Of a DNA stretch of 35,098 bases, positions 29,205 to 35,098 are shown one piece after another. Source of the stretch: Nocardiopsis halophila DSM 44494 (GTDB lineage: Bacteria; Actinomycetota; Actinomycetes; Streptosporangiales; Streptosporangiaceae); NCBI RefSeq assembly GCF_000341245.1, contig NZ_ANAD01000196.1:26187-61284 (forward strand), written 5' to 3'. Numbering within the stretch: position 1 is the first letter of the stretch; each line of letters begins with the position of its first letter. The notes beneath the pieces are model-generated. The model saw only the letters and a list, made by a program, of their open reading frames with translations. It was not told the origin of the DNA and did not search any database. The position numbers were made by a program, and so were the translations under genes.

Positions 29205-32138
29205 GTGGCCCTCTCCATCCCCCGCCCGCGCGGCCTCACGGCCGCGCTGGCGGCGGCGGTGATCGCGCTCCCGCTCGGGGCCGCGCCCGCCGCCGCCGAC
29301 GACCCCCCGTTCCGCGATCCCGACCTTCCCCTCCAGCAGCGTGTCGACGACCTCCTCGGGCGGCTGACCACCGATGAGAAGGTCTCGCTCCTGCACCAGT
29401 ACCAACCCGCCGTCCCCAGGCTGGGGATGGAGCCGTTCCGCACCGGAAGCGAAGCGCTGCACGGGGTCGCCTGGCTCGGTGAGGCCACGGTGTTCCCGCA
29501 GGCCGTCGGGCTCGGGGCGACGTGGGACACCGGACTCGTCGAACGCGTCGGCGACGTCACCGGTACCGAGATGCGGGGCTTCCACGCCCAGGACCCCGAG
29601 GCCCACGGCCTCAACGTGTGGGCCCCGGTCGCCGACCCGCTGCGCGACCCGCGCTGGGGCCGCAACGAGGAGGGCTACTCCGAGGAGCCCCTGCTGGTCG
29701 GCGCGATGGCGGACGCCTACGCAGGCGGCCTCCGCGGCGACGACGACTTCTACCTGAAAACGGCTCCGTCGCTCAAGCACTTCGCCGGATACGGCATCGA
29801 GGAACAGCGCGACGTGACCTCGGTGACGGTGCCCCCGCGCACGCTGCACGAGTTCGTCCACCCCTCGTTCCGGCCCGCGATCGCGTCCGGGAACGCGACC
29901 GGCGTGATGGCCTCCTACAACCTCGTCAACGGGCGCCCCGCGCACCTGACCCCGCTGCTGGACGACGTGCGCTCCTGGAGCGACGAGGACCTCATGGTGG
30001 TCAGCGACGCCTACGCCCCGACCAACGTCGTCGAGAGCCAGCAGTACTACGACGACCATGCCGAGTCCCACGCCGCCATGCTCAAGGCTGGCATCGACAG
30101 CTACACCGACCAGGACGACGACTCCGGTGTCACCGTCGGGCGGTTCGAGGAGGCGCTCGACCGGGGGCTGGTCGGCGAGGAGGACCTGGACCGGGCGGTG
30201 GGGCGCATCCTCTCCGTGCGCTTCCGCCTCGGCGAGTTCGACCCGCCCGACCGGGTCCCCTACTCCGGCATCACCCCCGGCGTGATCGACGCCCCCGAGC
30301 ACCGGGAGCTGGCCCGCGAGGCCGCGTCGGCCCAGATGACCCTGCTGCAGAACGACGGAGCCCTGCCGCTGGACCCCGGCGCCGACACCGACGTGGCCGT
30401 GGTCGGGCCGCTGGCCGACACCCTGTACGAGGACTGGTACAGCGGCACCATGCCCTACCGCTCCACCCCCGCCGACGCCGTCGCCGAGCGGCTCGGCGGC
30501 GCCGGGTCGGTCGGCGTCAGCGAGGGCGCGGACCGGATCGCGCTGCGCAACGGGGACGGCTACGTCACCGCCTCCTCCGACGAGGACGGCGGCGTGCTGC
30601 GGGTCGGCGGCGCGGACGGCGGGGAGCCCGGTGAGGAGCAGGCGCTCACCGTCTTCGACTGGGGCGAGGGCGTGGTCACCCTGCGCACCGACGCCAACGG
30701 CAGGGTGGTCGGCCTGGGCGGGGAGAACCTGCTCTACAACGACCAGGACCAGCCCAACGGATGGTTCGTGCAGCAGCTCTTCCGCTTCGAGGAGACCGAC
30801 GGCGGCGTCGCGCTGAAGTACGCCGGCTACGACGAGTGGAACCGCAAGTACATCGCGGTCGACGGCGACGGGCGCCTGTCGGTCTCGGCCGACACGGTCG
30901 AGGACGCGGCGGTGTTCGATCGTGAGGTGCTCTCCAGCGGCACCGAGGAGGCCGTGGCGGCGGCCGAGGACGCCGACGCGGCCGTGGTGGTCCTGGGGAA
31001 CATGCCGTTCATCAACGGCCGCGAGACCGACGACCGCGAGGAGATCGGACTGCCGCCCGCCCAGCAGGAGCTGCTGGAGGCGGTCACCGAGGCCAACCCG
31101 CGCACCGTCCTGGTCGTGGAGAGCAGCTACCCGATGGCGATCCCCTGGGCGGAGGAGAACGTCCCCGCGGTGCTGTGGACCTCGCACGCCGGGCAGGAGA
31201 CCGGCAACGCCCTGGCGGCGGTCCTCTACGGCGACGAGGAGCCCCGGGGGCGCCTGCCCCAGACGTGGTACCGGTCCACCGGGGACCTGCCGGACATGGG
31301 CGTCTACGACGTCCGGCAGTCCGGGCACACCTACCGCCACTTCGAGGGCGAGGCGCTGTACCCCTTCGGGCACGGTCTGTCCTACACCTCCTTCGCCTAC
31401 GGGAAGCCGGAGATCGACCGGAGGAAGGTCGGCCCGGACGGCACCGTGACGGTGCGGGTACCGGTCACCAACACCGGCGACCGCGACGGCGAGGAGGTCG
31501 TGCAGCTCTACTCGCGCCAGCTCCACTCGCGCACCGACCAGCCGCTCAAGCGCCTGCGCGACTACACGCGGGTGAGCGTCCCGGCGGGCGGAACGGTCAC
31601 CGCCGAGCTCACCGTCGACGCGTCCGACCTGGCGTTCTGGGACGTGACACGGGGCCGGGAGGTCGTGGAGAAGGCGAAGCACGAGCTGATGGTCGGCGCT
31701 TCGGCGGACGACGTCCGGCACCGCGCGCGCATCTTCGTGGACGGAGAGCGGATCCCGGCCCGCGATCTGACCGAGCAGACCCGCGCCGCCGACTTCGACC
31801 GCTACTCGGGGATCGCCCTCGCCGACGAGACGAAGGTGGAGGGCGACACCGTGGAGGCGAAGGCCGGGGACTGGATCGCGTTCGACGGCACGTCCCTGAA
31901 GCCGAAGCCGTCGACGTTCACCGCGCGCGCTGCCTCCACGAGCGGTGGGGGCACGGTGGAGGTGCGCATCGGTGCTCCTGACGGCAGGAAGGCGGGTGAG
32001 GTGTCGATCGGTGGGACCGGCGGCATCTACTCCTATGAGGAGTTCACCGGTGACCTGAAGAAGGTCCCCGGCGGCAGGAAGGACGTCTACCTGGTCTTCA
32101 CGGGCGACGTCCGGCTCAGCTCCTTCTCCCTCGAGTGA
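29205..32138 (+). CDS. secreted GH3 beta-glycosidase with inserted domain and CBM6-like tail
   Basis: The 977-residue protein has a signal peptide (PRPRGLTAALAAAVIALPLGAAPAAA). The GH3 N-terminal barrel includes GSEALHGVAWLG, LKHFAGYGIEEQ and the nucleophile D268 in LMVVSDAYAP. The second GH3 domain is interrupted by about 130 residues (~440-580; DGYVTASSDEDGGVLRVGG, GWFVQQLFRFEETDGGVALKYAGYDEWNRKYIAVDGDGRLSVSA) that look like a fascin-type beta-trefoil. The second domain resumes with VVVLGNMPFINGRETDDREEIGLPPAQQELL. An Fn3-like domain follows, then a ~110-residue C-terminal beta-sandwich resembling CBM6, a xylan- or glucan-binding module. Beta-xylosidase or beta-glucosidase activity is likely. 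The GTG at 29205 follows GAAGGAGG. It closes the LacI-1 operon, before a strong terminator. Confidence 0.92.
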   Translation: MALSIPRPRGLTAALAAAVIALPLGAAPAAADDPPFRDPDLPLQQRVDDLLGRLTTDEKVSLLHQYQPAVPRLGMEPFRTGSEALHGVAWLGEATVFPQAVGLGATWDTGLVERVGDVTGTEMRGFHAQDPEAHGLNVWAPVADPLRDPRWGRNEEGYSEEPLLVGAMADAYAGGLRGDDDFYLKTAPSLKHFAGYGIEEQRDVTSVTVPPRTLHEFVHPSFRPAIASGNATGVMASYNLVNGRPAHLTPLLDDVRSWSDEDLMVVSDAYAPTNVVESQQYYDDHAESHAAMLKAGIDSYTDQDDDSGVTVGRFEEALDRGLVGEEDLDRAVGRILSVRFRLGEFDPPDRVPYSGITPGVIDAPEHRELAREAASAQMTLLQNDGALPLDPGADTDVAVVGPLADTLYEDWYSGTMPYRSTPADAVAERLGGAGSVGVSEGADRIALRNGDGYVTASSDEDGGVLRVGGADGGEPGEEQALTVFDWGEGVVTLRTDANGRVVGLGGENLLYNDQDQPNGWFVQQLFRFEETDGGVALKYAGYDEWNRKYIAVDGDGRLSVSADTVEDAAVFDREVLSSGTEEAVAAAEDADAAVVVLGNMPFINGRETDDREEIGLPPAQQELLEAVTEANPRTVLVVESSYPMAIPWAEENVPAVLWTSHAGQETGNALAAVLYGDEEPRGRLPQTWYRSTGDLPDMGVYDVRQSGHTYRHFEGEALYPFGHGLSYTSFAYGKPEIDRRKVGPDGTVTVRVPVTNTGDRDGEEVVQLYSRQLHSRTDQPLKRLRDYTRVSVPAGGTVTAELTVDASDLAFWDVTRGREVVEKAKHELMVGASADDVRHRARIFVDGERIPARDLTEQTRAADFDRYSGIALADETKVEGDTVEAKAGDWIAFDGTSLKPKPSTFTARAASTSGGGTVEVRIGAPDGRKAGEVSIGGTGGIYSYEEFTGDLKKVPGGRKDVYLVFTGDVRLSSFSLE

Positions 32139-32143
32139 AGAGC

Positions 32144-32178
32144 GTGCGGGGCCCGTCCTCACGGCGCGGGCCCCGCAC
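32144..32178 (+). terminator. terminator of the importer/GH operon
   Basis: GTGCGGGGCCCG (32144-32155) and CGGGCCCCGCAC (32167-32178) form a perfect 12-bp stem with an 11-base loop, starting 6 bases after the GH3 stop. Confidence 0.85.
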
Positions 32179-32225
32179 ACCCCCGCAGCACCCGCCTGTG
32201 GCCCACTTCACACGCAAGGCGGGGA

Positions 32226-32237
32226 TGAAGCGCTTCA
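32226..32237. promoter_or_regulatory. LacI-1-type half of the mannanase control region
   Basis: TGAAGCGCTTCA is a perfect palindrome sharing the core GAAGCGCTTC with the lacI-1 promoter operator. It lies 138 bp upstream of the mannanase gene start and 79 bp upstream of its likely -35 box. Confidence 0.6.
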
Positions 32238-32304
32238 CCAGCACATTCCACTCCGTCCGCCACCTTCGGCGGTCACGGTCGCGTAAACCCTCAGAGAAGC
32301 TCCG

Positions 32305-32348
32305 TTGACGCTCTGTTGCGCCCGTGTTTCGCTGCTTATCCGCTTAAG
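32305..32348 (+). promoter_or_regulatory. mannanase promoter with LacI-2-type operator
   Basis: TTGACG (32305-32310) and TTCGCT (32328-32333) are 17 bp apart. CGCTTAAG (32341-32348) lies over the expected transcription start. The same CGCTTAAG sequence next to TTGAC boxes occurs at 34471-34484 and 34551-34602, on either side of the second LacI gene's upstream region. Confidence 0.65.
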
Positions 32349-32375
32349 TCGTCTCCGCTCTCGGAGGTCACGAGC

Positions 32376-33368
32376 ATGAACACCAAAGCGGCACTCTTCG
32401 GATTCACGACGGCGGCCCTGGCCCTGGCGACCGCGGCCGCCGGCCAGGCACCGCCCCACCAGGAGACCGGACTGCACGTCCGGGACGGCCGCCTCCACGA
32501 GGCCGACGGCAGCGCGTTCGTCATGCGCGGGGTCAACCACCCCCACGTCTGGTACCCGGACGAGACGGGCTCCTTCGCCGACATCAAGGCGCTGGGCGCC
32601 AACACCGTGCGCGTGGTCCTGGGCTCCGGGCAGCGCTGGGGCCCCACCCCCGCGGACGAGGTCGCCGAGGTGGTCGACACGTGCAAGGAGAACCGGCTGA
32701 TCTGCGTGCTGGAGGTGCACGACACCACCGGCTACGGCGAGGAGCCCGCCGCGGCGACGCTCGACCAGGCCGCCGACTACTGGATCGGGGTCGCCGGGGC
32801 CCTGCGCGGCCAGGAGGACCACATCCTGATCAACCTGGGCAACGAGCCCTACGGCAACGCCCCTGAGGCCAACGCCGGCTGGGCCGAGGACACCAGCGCC
32901 GCCATCGGGCGCCTGCGCGGGGCGGGGCTCGACCACGCGCTCGTGGCCGACGCCCCCAACTGGGGCCAGGACTGGCAGCGGATCATGCTCGAAGAGGCGC
33001 CGGAGGTCGAGGACCCCGACGGCAACACCGTGTTCTCGGTGCACATGTACGGCGTGTACGAGGACGGGGCGGACGTCGCCGCCTACATGGACGGCTTCGC
33101 CGCCAACGGCCTGCCCCTGATCGTCGGGGAGTTCGGCCACCGGCACAGCGACGGCGACCCCGACGAGGACGCGATCCTCGCCGAGGCCGAAGCGCGCGGC
33201 ATCGGCTACCTCGGCTGGTCCTGGAGCGGCAACAGCGGCGGCGTCGAATACCTCGACATGGTCGAAGGGTTCGACGCCCAGCGCCTCACGCCGTGGGGCG
33301 AACGCATCTTCAACGGGGAGAACGGCATCGCCGAGACCGCCGAGGAGGCGTCCGTCTACGGGCGCTGA
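32376..33368 (+). CDS. secreted GH5 beta-mannanase (subfamily 8-like)
   Basis: The 330-residue enzyme has a signal peptide (NTKAALFGFTTAALALATAAAGQA) and a single GH5 catalytic domain with no binding module. It closely follows actinobacterial/bacillus GH5_8 endo-1,4-beta-mannanases: LHVRDGRLHEADGSAFVMRGVNHPHVWYPD, NRLICVLEVHDTTGYGE, the acid/base E157 in NLGNEPYGN, DAPNWGQDWQ, FSVHMYGVY, the nucleophile E252 in IVGEFGHRHSDGDPDEDA, and GYLGWSWSGN. It cuts beta-mannan or glucomannan backbones outside the cell. ATG 32376 follows CGGAGGTCACGAGC. The gene has its own promoter with operators for both LacI regulators. It ends 13 bp inside the convergent lacI-2 gene, so their 3' ends overlap. Confidence 0.93.
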   Translation: MNTKAALFGFTTAALALATAAAGQAPPHQETGLHVRDGRLHEADGSAFVMRGVNHPHVWYPDETGSFADIKALGANTVRVVLGSGQRWGPTPADEVAEVVDTCKENRLICVLEVHDTTGYGEEPAAATLDQAADYWIGVAGALRGQEDHILINLGNEPYGNAPEANAGWAEDTSAAIGRLRGAGLDHALVADAPNWGQDWQRIMLEEAPEVEDPDGNTVFSVHMYGVYEDGADVAAYMDGFAANGLPLIVGEFGHRHSDGDPDEDAILAEAEARGIGYLGWSWSGNSGGVEYLDMVEGFDAQRLTPWGERIFNGENGIAETAEEASVYGR

Positions 33369-34378
33369 CCCGGGGCCCGTCCCGTGCTCTCCCGCGGGAT
33401 GAACTCCGCCGGAGCCGTGGGCGCGTCCCGCGGCTCCGCGCCGCAGACCTGGCCCTCCAGCATCCGCGCCGCCCGGCGCCCGTGGTCGGCGACGTCGCGC
33501 CCGACGGCCGTCAGCGCGGGCCGCACCGCACGGCACAGGACCGAGTCGTCCCAGGCCACCACGGACAGGTCGTCGGGGACCGCGACCCCCATCTCGCGGG
33601 CCACCCCCAGGCCGGTGACCGCCATCAGGTCGTTGTCGTAGACGACCGCGGTCGGGCGCGGCGCCTCGGCGAGCAGCCGCCGGGTGGCGCGGGCCCCGGA
33701 GTCGGCGGTGTAGTCGGCGTGCACGATGCGGGGCTCGCCCCCGGCGGCGTGCACGGCCTCGGTGAACGCGGCGGTGCGCGTCCCGGTGTGCACCAGCCCT
33801 TCGGGGCCGGCCACCCGCGCGATCCTGCGGTGGCCCAGGGCCGCCAGGTACCCCACCACCTCGGCGGTGGCCTCGGCGTCGTTGGAGTGCAGGCAGGGCA
33901 GGCCCGCGGCGCCGCCGGGGCCGCCCACGACGACCGCCGGCAGGCCGACCTCCTGGACGAGGCGCACCCGCGGGTCGTCGCGGCGCAGGTCCACGATGAG
34001 CACCCCGTCCACCCGCCGCTCGGCCGACCACCGGCGGTAGGCCTCCATCTCGGCCTCGGGGGCCTCGGTCACGCGGAGCAGCAGCTCGGTGCGCGTGTCG
34101 GCCAGCTCCGACTCGATACCCGCGATGAAGCGCATGAAGAACGACTCGACCCCGAGCATCGGCGCGGGACGGTCGATGATGAGCCCGAAGGCGCCGACCC
34201 TCCCCTCGGCGAGCGCGCGCGCCGTGTTGCTGGGGGCCCACCCCATCTGCGCCGCGGCGTCGAGGATGCGGCGCCGCGTGGGTTCGGAGACCCCCGGGCG
34301 GCCGTTGAGCGCGTAGGAGACCGCGCCGGTGGAGACACCGGTCGCCCGCGCGATATCGGCGATGGTCGGCCGCTTCAT
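33356..34378 (-). CDS. LacI family transcriptional regulator 2
   Basis: The 340-residue protein has the LacI headpiece RPTIADIARATGVSTGAVSYALNGRPGVSEPTRRRILDAAAQMGWAPSNTARALAEGR. A sugar-binding domain follows (VGAFGLIIDRPAPMLGVESFFMRFIAGIESELA, VDGVLIVDLRRDDPRV, AALGHRRIARVAGPEG, AVVYDNDLMAVTGLGVAREMGVAVPDDLSVVAWDDS). The family usually senses an oligosaccharide through this domain. ATG 34378 follows GGGGCAGG. CGCTTAAG sites lie directly behind its own -35 box, over the mannanase promoter and before the divergent binding-protein gene, so these three units probably form its regulon; mannose oligosaccharides are the likely inducer, by inference from the mannanase. Confidence 0.95.
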   Translation of the reverse strand: MKRPTIADIARATGVSTGAVSYALNGRPGVSEPTRRRILDAAAQMGWAPSNTARALAEGRVGAFGLIIDRPAPMLGVESFFMRFIAGIESELADTRTELLLRVTEAPEAEMEAYRRWSAERRVDGVLIVDLRRDDPRVRLVQEVGLPAVVVGGPGGAAGLPCLHSNDAEATAEVVGYLAALGHRRIARVAGPEGLVHTGTRTAAFTEAVHAAGGEPRIVHADYTADSGARATRRLLAEAPRPTAVVYDNDLMAVTGLGVAREMGVAVPDDLSVVAWDDSVLCRAVRPALTAVGRDVADHGRRAARMLEGQVCGAEPRDAPTAPAEFIPRESTGRAPGQRP

Positions 34379-34470
34379 CCTGCCCCCGCTGTTCTTCGTT
34401 CGCCCCGGATGCCCTGATGGTAAGCGCGCCGCCGCGTGCCCGCCCGACCCCGTACAGGCGATCACTGAAT

Positions 34471-34484
34471 CGCTTAAGAGTCAA
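34471..34484 (-). promoter_or_regulatory. lacI-2 promoter element and operator
   Basis: On the minus strand TTGACT (34484-34479) is followed immediately by CTTAAGCG (34478-34471), so a bound regulator would fill the -35/-10 spacer. The -10 box is not clear. This supports autoregulation. Confidence 0.55.
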
Positions 34485-34550
34485 TCCTTCACGACCTGCT
34501 GCGCGTCAGCCACCCCTGTTACAGGGGGATAACGCATTTCTTTCCCTGTG

Positions 34551-34602
34551 TTGACGCGCCGAGGTCGGCCGTGTTCCCTTGCCATGAACTTACCCGCTTA
34601 AG
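34551..34602 (+). promoter_or_regulatory. promoter and LacI-2-type operator of the family 5 binding-protein gene
   Basis: TTGACG (34551-34556) and TTCCCT (34574-34579) are 17 bp apart, almost copying the mannanase promoter. ACTTACCC-GCTTAAGT (34588-34603) is a dyad with central CG and 6 of 8 matched pairs, containing CGCTTAAG (34595-34602). A CCCCTG-TTA-CAGGGG hairpin (34513-34527) lies upstream in the divergent region. Confidence 0.65.
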
Positions 34603-34655
34603 TTACCGGTCAGCGACCTTCGCGCCGCCCTCCGGCGCGGAAGGGGGAACACCGT

Positions 34656-35098
34656 ATGGCATCCCGACCACGAGCCCTCCCCGCCGCCCTCGCGGCCGTC
34701 GCCCTGGCGGCCGCCTCCTGCTCCTCCGGCTCCGACGGCGCGGGCGGCGGATACCCGCGCGCGCAGACCCTCTACACCAGCGGCACGCAATGGGGGCCGC
34801 CCTCCACCTGGAACCCTCTGGCCAAGTCGCAGTACGCCACCGGAACCGTCGGCTACGTGTACGAGCCGCTGTTCCTCTACGACCCCATGGAGGACGAGTA
34901 CCGGCCCTGGCTGGCCGAGAAGGGCGAGTGGACCGGCGAGGACAGCTACAGCCTGACCGTCCGCGACGGCGTCGAGTGGTCCGACGGCGAGGCGCTCACC
35001 GCCGAGGACGTCGCGTTCACCGTCGAGCTGGGCAAGATCGACGCCGTCCCCTACAGCAACCTGTGGGACTGGCTGGGCGGGGGGGGGGGGGGGGGGGG
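34656..35098 (+). CDS. ABC transporter substrate-binding lipoprotein (family 5), N-terminal part
   Basis: About 140 genuine residues are visible before the frame runs into the terminal G run. A lipoprotein signal (LAAVALAAASC) is followed by TLYTSGTQWGPPSTWNPLAKSQYATGTVGYVYEPLFLYDPMEDEYRPWLAEKGEWTGEDSYSLTVRDGVEWSDGEALTAEDVAFTVELGK. The YEPLF and vRdGV.WSDGe.lTAeDV motifs define the family 5 (OppA/DppA-type) binding proteins. Some members carry beta-glucan or manno-oligosaccharides rather than peptides, and the shared operator with the mannanase gene suggests that here. AAGGGGGAAC precedes ATG 34656. The rest of the protein and any permease or ATPase genes lie beyond the window. Confidence 0.92.
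   Translation, partial: MASRPRALPAALAAVALAAASCSSGSDGAGGGYPRAQTLYTSGTQWGPPSTWNPLAKSQYATGTVGYVYEPLFLYDPMEDEYRPWLAEKGEWTGEDSYSLTVRDGVEWSDGEALTAEDVAFTVELGKIDAVPYSNLWDWLGGGGGGG
35079..35098. other. terminal poly-G, likely sequencing or assembly artefact
   Basis: The last 20 bases are all G and interrupt a conserved coding region (after NLWDWLG). A run of this kind at a contig end is typical of dark-cycle read tails and should not be read as biology. Confidence 0.85.

Noticed and set aside
29013-32180. A frame of over 1000 codons antisense to the GH3 gene
   Set aside because: The plus strand encodes a full GH3 enzyme with catalytic motifs and a signal peptide; the minus frame shows only composition-driven sequence.

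Overview
The window reads as a chromosomal segment of a high-GC actinobacterium. Codon third positions are almost all G or C, GTG starts are common, LacI, TetR, MarR, ArsR, BlaI and LysR regulators are dense, and the proteins (AIM24, PspC, PF06262 zincin, BlaI-M56 pair, binding-protein ABC importers without their own ATPase) are typical of Streptomyces/Nocardiopsis-type organisms. A Nocardiopsis-like host is my best guess, from protein resemblance only. The last 20 bases are pure G and look like an artefactual contig end.

Layout. (1) 1-4.1 kb: a cut-off secreted phosphodiester-glycosidase-like protein, an AIM24 protein, a secreted M14 zinc carboxypeptidase, and a secreted parallel beta-helix protein whose promoter spacer holds a LacI-type dyad. 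(2) 4.2-6.5 kb: a small CxxC protein, a nested inverted repeat, and a seven-bladed WD40 protein of visibly lower GC. The WD40 protein carries an N-terminal RHIM-like (bacterial amyloid signalling type) motif and abuts the 3' end of a tRNA-Glu/Asp/Phe cluster, which is a classic island position. (3) 6.6-10.6 kb: membrane-anchored metallophosphoesterase, PF06262 zincin, MFS exporter, PspC protein, tRNA-Lys. (4) 10.6-15.8 kb: a putative metal-efflux MFS/ArsR operon with a perfect palindrome; then an ATP-grasp ligase gene preceded by two BlaI/MecI-like dyads; then blaI-M56 peptidase genes; then a universal stress protein gene with a DosR-like palindrome. (5) 15.8-21.4 kb: divergent NTF2-like/MarR and TetR/nitroreductase pairs with multiple operators, a PLDc_N protein, an MmcQ/YjbR protein, and an MFS gene broken by one extra G behind a LysR gene. 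(6) 21.7-35.1 kb: a THUMP-type RNA methyltransferase, then a polysaccharide-use locus.

The polysaccharide locus. A first LacI regulator precedes a binding protein, two permeases, a cytoplasmic GH31 (alpha-xylosidase-like) and a secreted GH3 with a CBM6-like tail. A secreted GH5 subfamily-8-like beta-mannanase, a second LacI regulator and a family 5 binding protein follow. Two operator families can be read: GAAGCG(C/A)TTC dyads for regulator 1 and CGCTTAAG sites next to TTGAC promoters for regulator 2. The mannanase promoter region carries both. The layout suggests extracellular cleavage of hemicellulose, import of oligosaccharides, and intracellular trimming by GH31.

The candidates most worth following are the RHIM-like WD40 gene, the BlaI-type sites in front of the ATP-grasp gene, and the two-regulator hemicellulose locus.
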